Shown here: piece by piece, positions 9,529 to 19,379 of the stretch
Layout: each line of letters opens with the position of its first letter
How positions within the stretch are numbered: the stretch's first letter is position 1
DNA from: Myxococcus dinghuensis
Lineage (GTDB): Bacteria; Myxococcota; Myxococcia; Myxococcales; Myxococcaceae
Assembly: GCF_024198235.1 (NCBI RefSeq)
Contig: NZ_JAKCFB010000017.1
Coordinates: forward strand, 1 to 64,000
Direction: 5' to 3'
DNA: 64,000 nt
The notes under the pieces: generated by a model
What the model was told of the DNA's origin: nothing
Database searches by the model: none
The model's input: the letters and a program-made list of their open reading frames with translations, nothing else
Made by a program: the position numbers and the translations under genes

Positions 9529-10056
9529 ATGAGCACTCTGCACGGTTTGAAGCGTCCCTCGCGCTCGTGGCACCGCAAGAAGCGGGTGGGCCGCGGCCAG
9601 GGTTCCGGCCTGGGCAAGACGGCCGGTCGTGGTGGCAAGGGTCAGAAGGCCCGCACCGGCAACATGCGGTTCGAGGGCTTCGAGGGCGGCCAGAGCCCGC
9701 TCCAGCGCCGCCTGCCGAAGTTCGGCTTCAACTCCCCCAACCGCACGATGTACGCGGTGGTGAACCTCGCTGACGTGGAGGCCCACTTCGAGGCGGGCGC
9801 CACGGTGGACGAGGCCGGCCTGAAGAAGGCGGGGCTGGTGAAGGGCCGCTACGACGGCGTGAAGCTGCTGGGCCAGGGCGAGCTGACCAAGAAGGTCACC
9901 GTCCGGGTCCACAAGGCCTCCGAGGCCGCGAAGTCCGCGGTCGAGAAGGCGGGCGGCGCGGTGGACGTCCTGCCGCTCATGGCGCACAAGCCGGAGTCGG
10001 CCGCCAAGGCCCACGCGGGCAAGGGCGTCAAGGCTCCTCGGCAGCCCAAGGCCTGA
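9529..10056 (+). CDS. rplO: 50S ribosomal protein L15
   Basis: L15, 175 residues, a late assembly protein. The N-terminal glycine-rich [20 protein letters not shown], then [18 protein letters not shown], and a globular C-terminal part with [20 protein letters not shown] are typical. The last 25 residues (Ala, Lys and Pro rich) exceed the usual 144-150. ATG at 9529 follows GAGAGGACCCAAGACA. Confidence 0.97.
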   Translation: MSTLHGLKRPSRSWHRKKRVGRGQGSGLGKTAGRGGKGQKARTGNMRFEGFEGGQSPLQRRLPKFGFNSPNRTMYAVVNLADVEAHFEAGATVDEAGLKKAGLVKGRYDGVKLLGQGELTKKVTVRVHKASEAAKSAVEKAGGAVDVLPLMAHKPESAAKAHAGKGVKAPRQPKA

Positions 10057-10064
10057 GCATGTCC

Positions 10065-10094
10065 GGCGCGCATCACTTGTCGGTGGTGCGCGCC
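10065..10094 (+). terminator. Strong hairpin between rplO and secY
   Basis: GGCGCGCATCAC (10065-10076) pairs with GTGGTGCGCGCC (10083-10094), a 12-bp stem with one G-U and a six-base loop. ATTTCGCTTGTG follows, a partial T tract. It could be a leaky terminator lowering secY expression relative to the ribosomal genes. Confidence 0.5.
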
Positions 10095-10190
10095 ATTTCG
10101 CTTGTGTAGGCTTCTGCGCCCCTTTCCCGTCCGTGGAACAGGGGCGTTTTGTCGTCCTGGCAGAACCCTCACGAAGAGGATGGCTACCCC

Positions 10191-11537
<1,347 letters not shown>

Positions 11538-11557
11538 GTCTCGACGTTCGCATCCCG

Positions 11558-11588
11558 GGCGCCTCTCCTCGTCGTGGGGAGGGGCGCC
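11558..11588 (+). terminator. Hairpin between secY and adk
   Basis: GGCGCCTCTCC (11558-11568) pairs with GGAGGGGCGCC (11578-11588), 11 bp with one G-U and a nine-base loop. TCGTCGTTC follows, only weakly T-rich. It may be partly terminating, but the gene order suggests read-through into adk. Confidence 0.45.
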
Positions 11589-11683
11589 TCGTCGTTCAAG
11601 CTATCCGGTGGTGCACACGGGGGGCGCATGGGAGCTTCGTGGCCGACGACTTCCGTGCCTTCCTTGGGAGCTGAGAGGAGCAC

Positions 11684-12337
11684 ATGAACCTGATCCTGTT
11701 GGGACCGCCGAACGCGGGGAAGGGTACCCAGGCGAAGAAGCTCTTCGCCGACTTCCACATCCCGCAGATTTCGACCGGCGACATCCTGCGCAAGGCGGTG
11801 GCGGATGGCACGGAGATGGGGAAGATCGCGGGGCCGCTGATGGCGGCGGGCCAGTACGTGCCGGATGACGTCGTCATCGGCATCGTCAAGGACCGCCTGA
11901 AGCACGCGGACGTGGCCAACGGCTTCGTCCTCGATGGCTTTCCCCGGACGCCGGCCCAGGCCGACGCGCTGGACAAGATGCTGTCCGGGCTGGGCAAGCG
12001 CCTGGACGCGGTCATCTCGCTCGAGGTGCCACACAAGACGCTGGTGGAGCGCGGCTCCGGGCGCCGGGTGTGTCCGGCCGACGGCAGCGTCTACCACGTG
12101 GACCAGAGCCCGCCGAAGCGGGCCGGCTTCTGCGACAAGTGCGGCACGGGGCTGGTGCAGCGCCCGGACGACATGCCGGACGTCATCGAGAAGCGGCTGC
12201 AGAAGTACGACGCGGAGACGTCGCCGCTGAAGGACTTCTACGCGAAGAAGGGCATCCTCAAGAGCGTGGACGGCGTGGGTTCGCCGGACGGCATCTACGA
12301 GGAGATCAAGGCGGCGGCGGGCAAGGGCCGCGGCTGA
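11684..12337 (+). CDS. adk: Adenylate kinase, zinc-type LID
   Basis: Adenylate kinase, 217 residues, converts ATP and AMP to two ADP in the cytoplasm. P-loop GPPNAGKGTQ (residues 7-16), AMP-binding STGDILR and FVLDGFPRT, long LID. The LID binds metal through C130, D133, C150 and C153, the positions used by Gram-positive enzymes; Asp takes one of the four places. GAGAGGAGCAC precedes the ATG. The secY-adk-map-infA order is common in bacteria. Confidence 0.97.
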   Translation: MNLILLGPPNAGKGTQAKKLFADFHIPQISTGDILRKAVADGTEMGKIAGPLMAAGQYVPDDVVIGIVKDRLKHADVANGFVLDGFPRTPAQADALDKMLSGLGKRLDAVISLEVPHKTLVERGSGRRVCPADGSVYHVDQSPPKRAGFCDKCGTGLVQRPDDMPDVIEKRLQKYDAETSPLKDFYAKKGILKSVDGVGSPDGIYEEIKAAAGKGRG

Positions 12338-12347
12338 GGGCCGGACC

Positions 12348-12395
12348 GGTCAGCGGGCGGGCAGGGGGCCCTTGCGGCCCTCCCGGACGCTGACC
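12348..12395 (+). other. Long-range hairpin between adk and map
   Basis: GGTCAGCG (12348-12355) is perfectly complementary to CGCTGACC (12388-12395). The 32-base interior can fold further through GGGCC (12366-12370) and GGCCC (12376-12380). It begins ten bases after the adk stop. Confidence 0.5.
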
Positions 12396-12437
12396 ACCCG
12401 TTCCTGCTGGAGCGCGAGAGGCGGAGCGGAGCACGCG

Positions 12438-13196
12438 ATGAGCCAGGCGGAGATCAAGTCCCCGGAGGAGATCGCCTTGATGCGCAAGGCGGGGCGGATC
12501 GTCTCGGAGATCCTGGACGCGCTGGAGAAGGCGGTCGCCCCGGGCGTCACGACCTGGGAGCTGGACGCCCTGGCCGAGCAGTTGATCGCGGAGAAGGGGG
12601 CTCGGCCCGCCTTCAAGGGGTACCTGGGGTTCCCGTGTGTGTTGTGCGCCTCCATCAACGAGGAGGTGGTGCACGGCATCCCCAGCCGGAAGCGGAAGCT
12701 GGTCGAAGGCGACCTGATGAAGCTGGACTTCGGCGTGTCGTACAAGGGGTGGTTCGGGGACTCCGCCCGGACGGTGCCGGTGGGGAAGGTGAGCGCGGCG
12801 GCACAGGCGCTGGTGGACGCCACCCGGGAGTCGTTGCACAAGGCCATCCAGGTGATGAGGCCCGGCAACCGGATTGGTGATATTGGACAGGCCGTCCAGC
12901 GACACGTGGAGGCGCGGGGCTATTCGGTCGTCCGGGACTTCACCGGACATGGGATTGGCCGGAAGCTGCACGAGCACCCCCACGTGCCCAACCACGGGCA
13001 GGCGGGCGGGGGCATGAAGCTGCGGCCGGGGATGGTGCTGGCGGTGGAGCCCATGGTGAACCAGGGCACCTATGAAGTGGAGCTGCTGGAGGACGACTGG
13101 ACGGCGGTGACGGCGGACGGCAAGTTGTCCGCGCATTTCGAGCACACCATCCTCATCACCGACAGCGGTGCAGAGATCCTCACCCGGAGCGCTTGA
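12438..13196 (+). CDS. map: Methionine aminopeptidase, type I
   Basis: MetAP, 252 residues, removes the initiator methionine from new proteins. All metal ligands are present at the same numbers as in E. coli: D97, D108, H171, E204, E235, with H79 in the active site. Motifs are LDFGVSYKGWFGDSART, TGHGIGRKLHEHP and VEPMVNQGTYEV. The frame extends 22 codons upstream, but the ATG at 12438 follows GGAGCGGAGCACGCG and gives the family N-terminus. No N-terminal zinc finger or linker. Confidence 0.97.
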   Translation: MSQAEIKSPEEIALMRKAGRIVSEILDALEKAVAPGVTTWELDALAEQLIAEKGARPAFKGYLGFPCVLCASINEEVVHGIPSRKRKLVEGDLMKLDFGVSYKGWFGDSARTVPVGKVSAAAQALVDATRESLHKAIQVMRPGNRIGDIGQAVQRHVEARGYSVVRDFTGHGIGRKLHEHPHVPNHGQAGGGMKLRPGMVLAVEPMVNQGTYEVELLEDDWTAVTADGKLSAHFEHTILITDSGAEILTRSA

Positions 13197-13264
13197 AAAC
13201 GCAGGGACTGCGGGTGAAATAGGATGGTGTTACGGTGCGTTGGTAGGAATCCGAGTTTTCCTGC

Positions 13265-13309
13265 GCGCGGCGCTTGCCACTAGCGGACCAAAGTGCTATC
13301 CCGCCGCGC
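13265..13309 (+). promoter_or_regulatory. Candidate promoter of the infA/alpha operon, flanked by an inverted repeat
   Basis: TTGCCA (13274-13279, five of six -35 matches) and TATCCC (13297-13302), with a TGC extended -10 before it, are 17 bases apart. The predicted start, near 13309, leaves a 40-base leader to infA. GCGCGGCG (13265-13272) and CGCCGCGC (13302-13309) are perfect inverted copies that bracket the promoter, so a regulator or DNA cruciform could act here; this part is inference. Confidence 0.42.
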
Positions 13310-13347
13310 TTCCAAGAGGTTCGTGGTCCGGGAAGAGGGTTTGACGC

Positions 13348-13566
13348 TTGCCGAAGGATGATTCCATCGAAGTCGAGGGGACGGTGATGGAGCCCCTCCC
13401 CAACGCGATGTTCCGCGTGGTGCTGGACAATGGCCACAAGGTGCTCGCGCACATCTCGGGCAAGATGAGGATGCACTTCATCCGCATCCTCCCCGGTGAC
13501 AAAGTGAAGGTCGAGCTGTCTCCATACGACCTGACGCGCGGACGGATCACGTACCGGGCGAAGTAG
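13348..13566 (+). CDS. infA: Translation initiation factor IF-1
   Basis: IF-1, 72 residues, an OB-fold protein that blocks the ribosomal A site during initiation. [40 protein letters not shown] and [12 protein letters not shown] are invariant family stretches. It starts with TTG at 13348, supported by GGAAGAGGG upstream and by the exact family N-terminus. A TTG start may keep the level of this factor low. Confidence 0.97.
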   Translation: MPKDDSIEVEGTVMEPLPNAMFRVVLDNGHKVLAHISGKMRMHFIRILPGDKVKVELSPYDLTRGRITYRAK

Positions 13567-13640
13567 AACGGGCGGCCCCTCCAAGGTAGGGTGGGCGGCC
13601 CGCTGGCTTTTCATCTGTTCGAAGGAAGGAAGTTCGCTCC

Positions 13641-13757
13641 ATGAAGGTTCGGGCGTCCGTCAAGAAGATCTGCGACAAGTGCAAGGTTGTCCGCCGCAAG
13701 GGTATCGTGCGCGTCATCTGCGCTTCCAACCCCCGGCACAAGCAGCGCCAGGGCTAG
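13641..13757 (+). CDS. rpmJ: 50S ribosomal protein L36, zinc form
   Basis: L36, 38 residues, too short for most gene finders but complete: ATG at 13641 behind GAAGGAAGGAAG, stop TAG at 13755-13757. It reads [17 protein letters not shown] and continues to [11 protein letters not shown]. The zinc ligands C11, C14, C27 and H33 are present, so this is the C+ form. It lies between infA and rpsM as in most bacteria. Confidence 0.97.
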   Translation: MKVRASVKKICDKCKVVRRKGIVRVICASNPRHKQRQG

Positions 13758-13810
13758 CAGCCGCAAGGCTGTTGGCTTCAGACCAACTCCACCCCAAAGG
13801 AATACCGAAG

Positions 13811-14194
13811 ATGGCTCGTATCGCCGGCATCGACCTGCCGCCCAACAAGCGCGCCGTGATCTCGCTCCAGTACATCTACGGGATCGGCAACAAGTCCGCG
13901 CACGACATCATCGAGGCGGCGGGCATCGACCCCACCACCCGGACCAAGGACCTCACCGAGGATCAGGCTCGCAAGATCCGTGAGATCATCGAGGCCAGCT
14001 ACAAGGTGGAGGGCGACCTCCGGCGCGAAGTGACGATGAACATCAAGCGCCTGATGGACCTGGGCTGCTACCGCGGCCTCCGTCACCGCAAGGGTCTGCC
14101 CGTGCGTGGCCAGCGTACCCACACCAACGCGCGTACCCGCAAGGGTCCCAAGCGCGGCATCGTCCGGGCGAAGCCGGCCGCTCCGGCCCGGTAA
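13811..14194 (+). CDS. rpsM: 30S ribosomal protein S13
   Basis: S13, 127 residues, contacts the P-site tRNA and forms bridge B1. [32 protein letters not shown] and the C-terminal [18 protein letters not shown] are diagnostic. The ATG at 13811 matches the family start, although the frame is open further up; CCAAAGGA precedes it. Normal length. Confidence 0.98.
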   Translation: MARIAGIDLPPNKRAVISLQYIYGIGNKSAHDIIEAAGIDPTTRTKDLTEDQARKIREIIEASYKVEGDLRREVTMNIKRLMDLGCYRGLRHRKGLPVRGQRTHTNARTRKGPKRGIVRAKPAAPAR

Positions 14195-14201
14195 ACCTCA
14201 G

Positions 14202-14224
14202 CGTGGGTGCCTGAGGCACCCGCG
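14202..14224 (+). other. Hairpin between rpsM and rpsK
   Basis: CGTGGGTGCC (14202-14211) pairs with GGCACCCGCG (14215-14224), 10 bp with one G-U and a three-base loop TGA. Confidence 0.5.
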
Positions 14225-14256
14225 TCGATCACCTCCTCCCAGGAGCAGCAACTCAC

Positions 14257-14697
14257 ATGGCTGACGAGACCAATACTTCGGCTGCGGCGCCCGCGGGTGC
14301 CGAGGGCGAGGCCCCTGCCGCGAAGAAGGCGAAGCGCAAGGGCAAGAAGAGCATTCTGAACGGCGTGGTCCACATCCAGTCCACGTTCAACAACACCATC
14401 ATCACGATCACGGACGTGTCCGGGAACGTGATCTCCTGGTCCTCCGCCGGCGCGCGTGGCTTCAAGGGAAGCCGCAAGTCCACGCCGTTCGCGGCCCAGG
14501 TGGCCGCTGGCGACGCCGCGGCGAAGGCGATGGAGCACGGCCTGAAGAACGTGTCCGTGTTCGTGAAGGGTCCGGGCGCGGGCCGTGAGTCGGCGCTGCG
14601 CGCGCTGGCCGCCGCCGGGCTGAAGATCAACCTCATCCGCGACGTGACGCCCATCCCGCACAACGGGTGCCGTCAGCCCAAGCGCCGCCGCGTCTAA
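14257..14697 (+). CDS. rpsK: 30S ribosomal protein S11 with N-terminal tail
   Basis: S11, 146 residues, sits on the 30S platform near the mRNA exit. The core starts near residue 32 with [20 protein letters not shown] and includes [34 protein letters not shown] and the C-terminal [15 protein letters not shown]. About 15 extra Ala/Glu/Gly-rich residues precede the usual basic N-terminus. The gene begins 62 bases after rpsM with CAGGAGCAG upstream. Confidence 0.97.
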   Translation: MADETNTSAAAPAGAEGEAPAAKKAKRKGKKSILNGVVHIQSTFNNTIITITDVSGNVISWSSAGARGFKGSRKSTPFAAQVAAGDAAAKAMEHGLKNVSVFVKGPGAGRESALRALAAAGLKINLIRDVTPIPHNGCRQPKRRRV

Positions 14698-14710
14698 CCC
14701 CTTCGTCCGG

Positions 14711-14742
14711 GCCGCCTTCGCGCTTCCGGGCGTGAGGGCGGC
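14711..14742 (+). other. Hairpin between rpsK and rpsD
   Basis: GCCGCCTTCGCGC (14711-14723) pairs with GCGTGAGGGCGGC (14730-14742), 13 bp with two G-U pairs and loop TTCCGG. It ends 26 bases before the rpsD start. Confidence 0.55.
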
Positions 14743-14768
14743 TCCAGACCACCTCTAAGGAGAAGTCA

Positions 14769-15395
14769 GTGGCCCGTTACACCGCGAGCGCCTGCCGCAT
14801 CTGCCGGCGCGAAAACCTCAAGATGTACCTGAAGGGCGACCGCTGCTACACGGACAAGTGTGCCATCGAGCGCCGCCCGTATCCCCCCGGTCAGCACGGC
14901 CAGGGCCGCGTGAAGTTCTCTGGCTACGGCGTGCAGCTGCGCGAGAAGCAGAAGGTCAAGCGCATGTACGGCCTGCTGGAGAACCAGTTCCGCGGCTACT
15001 ACCACCGCGCGTCCGCCGCCAAGGGCAAGACGGGTGAGAACCTGCTCCAGCAGCTCGAGCTCCGTCTGGACAACGTGGTGTTCCGCATGGGCTTCGCGGA
15101 CACGCGCAACGAGGCGCGCCAGCTGGTGCGTCACGGCCACTTCCAGGTGAACGGCCGCAAGGTGAACATCCCCTCGTTCTCCATCAAGCCGGGCACGACG
15201 GTCGAGGTGGTGGAGAAGAGCCGCAAGGTGCTGCGCATCGCCGAGGCGCTCGAGACGGTGGATCGCCGTGGCGTTCCGCAGTGGATCGACCTGGACAAGA
15301 AGGCGTTCAAGGGCACGGTCAAGACGGTCCCGAACCGCGAGGACCTGACGATGCCCATCCAGGAGCAGCTCATCGTGGAGCTCTACTCCAAGTAG
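14769..15395 (+). CDS. rpsD: 30S ribosomal protein S4, zinc-binding form
   Basis: S4, 208 residues, nucleates 30S assembly; in E. coli it also represses the alpha operon. The N-terminus has C9, C12, C26 and C31 (ACRICRR, then [13 protein letters not shown]), the zinc-binding C+ form. The S4 RNA-binding domain spans about residues 98-160 with [38 protein letters not shown]. It starts with GTG at 14769, after TAAGGAGAAG. Confidence 0.98.
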   Translation: MARYTASACRICRRENLKMYLKGDRCYTDKCAIERRPYPPGQHGQGRVKFSGYGVQLREKQKVKRMYGLLENQFRGYYHRASAAKGKTGENLLQQLELRLDNVVFRMGFADTRNEARQLVRHGHFQVNGRKVNIPSFSIKPGTTVEVVEKSRKVLRIAEALETVDRRGVPQWIDLDKKAFKGTVKTVPNREDLTMPIQEQLIVELYSK

Positions 15396-15436
15396 TCCTG
15401 TCGCCGGGCGACATACCCGCCTGGACGTCGCAAACG

Positions 15437-15461
15437 CGCCCTGGCCGAAGAGGCCGGGGCG
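15437..15461 (+). other. Hairpin between rpsD and rpoA
   Basis: CGCCCTGGCC (15437-15446) pairs with GGCCGGGGCG (15452-15461), one G-U, loop GAAGA; TCGTGCTTTGTGC follows, so partial termination is possible. A smaller stem TGTCG/CGACA lies at 15399-15413. Confidence 0.5.
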
Positions 15462-15550
15462 TCGTGCTTTGTGCAGTCCCCACGTGCCCATCCTCCCGCC
15501 GCGCTGGTGGGTAAGTCGGTGGTGGCGCACGGTTCGAAAGGCCGTACATC

Positions 15551-16573
15551 ATGGCAGATACGTTCGTTGCGAAGAACTGGCGTGACCTCATCAAGCCGCG
15601 CCGCATGGAAGTGGACCAGGACAGCCTGTCCCCCACGTACTGCAAGTTCGTCGCGGAGCCGCTGGAGCGTGGCTTCGGCACCACCCTGGGCAACTCGCTG
15701 CGCCGGGTGCTGCTGTCGTCGCTGCAGGGCGCGGCCATCACCTCCGTGAAGATCGAGGGCGTGGACCACGAGTTCACGACCATCCCCGAGGTCTCCGAGG
15801 ACGTCACCGACGTCGTGCTGAACCTGAAGGAAGTCCTCCTTCGGATGCACACGAACGAGACGAAGACGCTGCGCATCGAGGCGGAGGGCCCCAAGGAGGT
15901 GAAGGCGGGTGACATCATCGCCGACGCCGACGTGGAGATCCTCAACCCCGGTCACCACATCTGCACCATCTCCGAGGGTGGCAAGCTGCGCATGGAGCTG
16001 TCGTGCCGCCGCGGCCGTGGCTACGTCCCGGCGACGGTGAACAAGGTGGCGGGTTCGCCCATCGGCACCATCCCCATCGACTCGCTGTTCTCGCCCATCC
16101 GCAAGGTGAACTACCAGGTCACCAACGCGCGCGTCGGGCAGGTCACGGACTTCGACAAGCTGTCGCTCGAGGTCTGGACGGACGGCTCCGTGACCCCTCA
16201 GGACGCGGTGGCCTACGCGGCGAAGATCATCAAGGAGCAGCTGACCGTCTTCGTGAACTTCGACGAGACCGAGGAGCCGGTCATCGCCGAGGCGCCGAAG
16301 GAGGAGGCGAAGCTGAACGAGAACCTGTTCCGCTCGGTGGACGAGCTGGAGCTGTCGGTGCGTTCGGCCAACTGCCTGCAGCAGGCCAACATCAAGACCA
16401 TCGGCGACCTGGTGCAGCGCACCGAGGCCGAGATGCTCAAGACGAAGAACTTCGGCCGCAAGTCCTTGAAGGAGATCAAGGAGATCCTCGCGGAGATGGG
16501 CCTGTCGCTGGGCATGAAGCTGGAGAACTGGCCGCCGAAGCAGGCGCCGGCGCCCGCGCAGCCGAAGGTGTAG
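15551..16573 (+). CDS. rpoA: DNA-directed RNA polymerase subunit alpha
   Basis: RNA polymerase alpha, 340 residues. The N-terminal dimerisation domain (about 1-235) shows [40 protein letters not shown] and [15 protein letters not shown] linker rich in Glu and Pro follows. The C-terminal domain (about 260-330) has [20 protein letters not shown] and [15 protein letters not shown], with the helices that contact UP elements and activators. Length and layout are standard. It lies between rpsD and rplQ as expected. Confidence 0.98.
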   Translation: MADTFVAKNWRDLIKPRRMEVDQDSLSPTYCKFVAEPLERGFGTTLGNSLRRVLLSSLQGAAITSVKIEGVDHEFTTIPEVSEDVTDVVLNLKEVLLRMHTNETKTLRIEAEGPKEVKAGDIIADADVEILNPGHHICTISEGGKLRMELSCRRGRGYVPATVNKVAGSPIGTIPIDSLFSPIRKVNYQVTNARVGQVTDFDKLSLEVWTDGSVTPQDAVAYAAKIIKEQLTVFVNFDETEEPVIAEAPKEEAKLNENLFRSVDELELSVRSANCLQQANIKTIGDLVQRTEAEMLKTKNFGRKSLKEIKEILAEMGLSLGMKLENWPPKQAPAPAQPKV

Positions 16574-16729
16574 TGTTCACGCAGGACCTCCCTTCGCGCC
16601 CGCGACATGGTCGCAGGCGGGGCGAGGGGAGGGGAGTTGGACGGAAGCACGTCCCACTCCGAATGGCGGCGGCGGGCCCCGTGTCGGGTCCGCCCTTCCC
16701 ACCCGGTACCTGATACGGCCGGAGTGGTG

Positions 16730-16747
16730 GGCCCCCTGACGGGGGCC
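16730..16747 (+). other. Hairpin abutting the rplQ ribosome binding site
   Basis: GGCCCCC (16730-16736), loop TGAC, GGGGGCC (16741-16747); the Shine-Dalgarno GGAG follows at once (16748-16751) and rplQ starts at 16759. A perfect 7-bp G-C stem touching the ribosome binding site could tune rplQ translation. Confidence 0.55.
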
Positions 16748-16758
16748 GGAGCACGACG

Positions 16759-17172
16759 ATGCGTCACAAGGTCGGACAAAGGAAGCTGCACCGCACCACG
16801 AGCCACCGGCTCGCGATGCTCAACAACATGGTCACCTCGCTGCTCGAGCACCAGGCCATCCGCACCACGCTTCCCAAGGCCAAGGAGGCCCGGAAGCTGG
16901 CGGAGCGCATCATCACGCTGGGTAAGCGTGGTGGTCTCTCCAACGTGCGCCTGGCGGCCCGGACCGTGAAGGACCGTGACGTGCTGCAGAAGGTCTTCAG
17001 CGAGTACAAGGAGCGTTACGCCAGCCGTCCCGGTGGCTACACCCGCATCGTGCGCCTCGGCTTCCGCCGTGGCGACGCGGCGGAGATGGCGCTGCTGGAG
17101 CTGGTGGACCGCCCGGAGAAGAAGGCCGGCGAGCCCGAGGCTCCCTCCACCGAGGAGACCAAGGCCGAGTAA
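16759..17172 (+). CDS. rplQ: 50S ribosomal protein L17
   Basis: L17, 137 residues, near the exit tunnel. [39 protein letters not shown] and [20 protein letters not shown] are typical. The last 20 residues are an acidic Glu/Ala/Pro tail. It is the last gene of the alpha operon and is followed by a strong terminator. Confidence 0.98.
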   Translation: MRHKVGQRKLHRTTSHRLAMLNNMVTSLLEHQAIRTTLPKAKEARKLAERIITLGKRGGLSNVRLAARTVKDRDVLQKVFSEYKERYASRPGGYTRIVRLGFRRGDAAEMALLELVDRPEKKAGEPEAPSTEETKAE

Positions 17173-17223
17173 GGCCGGGTCATCGAGTCCCTCCTGAAAG
17201 GGAGGGGCCGGTGGCGACGCGAG

Positions 17224-17251
17224 GGGCGCTCTTCCCACGGGGAGGGCGCCC
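17224..17251 (+). terminator. Bidirectional terminator closing the ribosomal cluster
   Basis: GGGCGCTCTTCCC (17224-17236) pairs with GGGGAGGGCGCCC (17239-17251), allowing two G-U pairs, followed by TTCGTGTTT. A smaller stem CCCTCC/GGAGGG lies at 17190-17207. It lies between rplQ and the convergent gene ending at 17281 and can serve both. Confidence 0.75.
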
Positions 17252-17280
17252 TTCGTGTTTCCAGGGCCCTCCAGCGCGTC

Positions 17281-17940
17281 CTAGCGGGGCTTCTGGAGGC
17301 GCTCCCATTCCTTGCGGAGGTTCTCCGTCAGGTTGGCCTTGTCGTCGTTGGTGCGCATCTCCAGCGTCTCGAAGCGCAGGTCCGCGGGCGCCGCGCCGGC
17401 GCTGCCCATGAGCTGCTTGGGCGTCAGGGTGATGAACTCCCCCGGCCCCACGGCCGGCACCGCCGCGCGGTACTGCCCGTTGACGATGAGCGTGACGTCC
17501 TTCCACGCGTCGCGGCTCTCGTTCCAGATGGTGAGCGACGGGCGATCCATGCGCTCGCTGAGCACCAGCCGCGCGTCCATGTCGCCCGTCCGCACGGAGG
17601 TGCCGGGGCAGGCGATGGCGAGGCTGGCCGCGGACATCACCAGCCAGCCGGCGACGATGGAGGCCTTGTACTTGAAGAAGCGATCCCGCTGACGGAAGTC
17701 CGCCGCGAACTCCTTCAGGACGGCCAGGCCGTTGAGGAGCTGGTTCGACGCCTCGCCCGCCAGGCGCTTGCCGAGCGGGCCGTCCGCGCCGCCCTTCTGC
17801 AGAGGGGCGGCGCGGGCCGCGCTCATCACCCGGAGCGTGCCGGGGTTGGAGGGGGCTTTGGGCATCCCCGGACTGGTGGGCGTCCGGGGCTGGGTGCCAG
17901 GATTCGTTGGCGTGCGCGGAGATTTGCGACCGTCGCTCAT
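17281..17940 (-). CDS. Conserved hypothetical single-pass membrane protein
   Basis: 219 residues of unknown function. The first 45 are low complexity with repeated PGT/PTNPGT units. A region of mixed charge (LLNGLAVLKEFAADFRQRDR) precedes one hydrophobic segment near residues 93-112 (ASIVAGWLVMSAASLAIACPG). The C-terminal 100 residues look like a beta-rich soluble domain (SLTIWNESRDAWKDVTLIVN and FITLTPKQLMG). The segment resembles an uncleaved anchor, so the C-terminal domain is probably periplasmic. It may share a transcript with the TPR lipoprotein upstream (36-base gap). I do not recognise the family. Confidence 0.75.
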   Translation of the reverse strand: MSDGRKSPRTPTNPGTQPRTPTSPGMPKAPSNPGTLRVMSAARAAPLQKGGADGPLGKRLAGEASNQLLNGLAVLKEFAADFRQRDRFFKYKASIVAGWLVMSAASLAIACPGTSVRTGDMDARLVLSERMDRPSLTIWNESRDAWKDVTLIVNGQYRAAVPAVGPGEFITLTPKQLMGSAGAAPADLRFETLEMRTNDDKANLTENLRKEWERLQKPR

Positions 17941-17976
17941 CGGGCTCGGAGTGTAGAGGGCAGGGCCCGCTGGTGG

Positions 17977-19368
17977 CTACTGGCCCTTGAGGGATTGCAG
18001 CGCGCGCGAGGCCACCGCGTTCTCCGGCTGCGCCTCCAGTACCTTGGAGAGCCACCGCTCGGCCTCCCCCGCGGCCTCCTTGCGCGCCTGGGGCCGCGTG
18101 GACTTCTTCGCCTGCTCCGTGAAGAGCAGCCCCAGTCGCAGCGAGAACTCCACGTTCTCCGGGTCCTTTTCGACCACCCGACGCAGCTCGCGTTCGGCGG
18201 CGGGGTAGTCCCCCTCCAACTGGTAGACGAGGGCGAGCTTGCCCCGGGGAGGGACGGCGTCCGGCAGGAGCGAGACGGCGACGGAGAAGGCCTCGCGCGC
18301 GGCCGCGAGGTCTCGCCGCTCGAGGTGCAGGTCGCCCAGGCGGAACCAGGCGACGTCCAGCAGCGGGTGCAGGGTGATGGCGCGCTCGAAGGCGGTGCGG
18401 GCCGCGTCTGGGCGCTGGCGGGACAGGTACAGCTCGCCCAGGTAGAGCTGGTTCTTGCCGTCGCGCGGCGCGCTCTCGATGGCCTGCTTGAACTCGTCCA
18501 CCGCGCGGCCCGCGTCATCCAGGCGCTGGTAGGCCAGGCCCAGCAGCGCGTGCACCACGGCGAGGTCCGGGTAGTCGTGCAGGACCTCCTCGAAGGCGAC
18601 GATGGCGTGCTGGGGCGCGTCCAGGTCGTTGAGCAGGCGCAGGCCCTCCTCGAACTTGGCCTCCGCGGCCTTGGGGATGCCGTTGAAGGGGTTGGAGATC
18701 TGCTCCATCAGCGCGCGCGCGGTGGCGACGTCCGCGGGCGACGGGTGTCCACGCACCACCACGCCCAGCGCCTTCACCGCGCCGTCCAGGTCGCCGGTGC
18801 GGTGCAGCGCCTTGGCCAGGGGCAGGTGCCACGCGGTGCGGTCCGGCACGAGCGCCACGGCCCTGCGCAGGGGCTCCACCGCCGCGGCGTACTGCTCCGA
18901 CTCCAGCCGCGCCACTCCGAGCCGGTAGTGGTACTCGCCGGTGTCGGGCGCCAGGGTGATGGCGCGCTCGAAGGCGGCCACCGCGGGGGCTCCCGCGTCG
19001 CGGGCCCGGGAGAAGAGGGCCAGGCCCAGCATGTACTGGTCCACCGCGCGTTCCTTGGAGCCGATGCGGGCCTGCAACTGGGCGATCCACGCGTCGGCGT
19101 GGCCGGCCTTCACCTGGGCCTCCGTCAGCATGCGGGCCACGTCCAGGTCCTCCGGGGCGCGGCCATGCAGGTCCCCGAGGATCCCCAGCGCCTTCTGGGG
19201 CTGGTTGTCGTCGAGGTAGGCGCGGGCCTTGGAGCGGTCGTCGGACGGACGCTGGACGGTGCCCGCGCCGCTGGCCTGGGTGTGGCCGCAGCCGGCGGTG
19301 ACGAGGCCCAGGCCCAACACCGCGATGCGGGCCCAGGGGTGGAAACGGCGGACGTAGGTCGTCTTCAC
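17977..19368 (-). CDS. TPR-repeat lipoprotein
   Basis: 463 residues. GTG at 19368 gives a lipoprotein signal: basic KTTYVRRFHPWAR, then hydrophobic IAVLGLGLVTAGC with the lipobox cysteine. The mature part is almost wholly tetratricopeptide repeats, such as AVAAFERAITLAPDTGEYHY, AAAVEPLRRAVALVPDRTAW, AVDEFKQAIESAPRDGK and AARTAFERAITLHPLLDVAW. This suggests a scaffold for protein complexes anchored in the envelope. No good Shine-Dalgarno precedes the GTG, which lies 11 bases after the plsC stop, so reinitiation is likely. A specific partner cannot be named. Confidence 0.85.
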   Translation of the reverse strand: MKTTYVRRFHPWARIAVLGLGLVTAGCGHTQASGAGTVQRPSDDRSKARAYLDDNQPQKALGILGDLHGRAPEDLDVARMLTEAQVKAGHADAWIAQLQARIGSKERAVDQYMLGLALFSRARDAGAPAVAAFERAITLAPDTGEYHYRLGVARLESEQYAAAVEPLRRAVALVPDRTAWHLPLAKALHRTGDLDGAVKALGVVVRGHPSPADVATARALMEQISNPFNGIPKAAEAKFEEGLRLLNDLDAPQHAIVAFEEVLHDYPDLAVVHALLGLAYQRLDDAGRAVDEFKQAIESAPRDGKNQLYLGELYLSRQRPDAARTAFERAITLHPLLDVAWFRLGDLHLERRDLAAAREAFSVAVSLLPDAVPPRGKLALVYQLEGDYPAAERELRRVVEKDPENVEFSLRLGLLFTEQAKKSTRPQARKEAAGEAERWLSKVLEAQPENAVASRALQSLKGQ

Positions 19369-19379
19369 GGAAGGACGTC

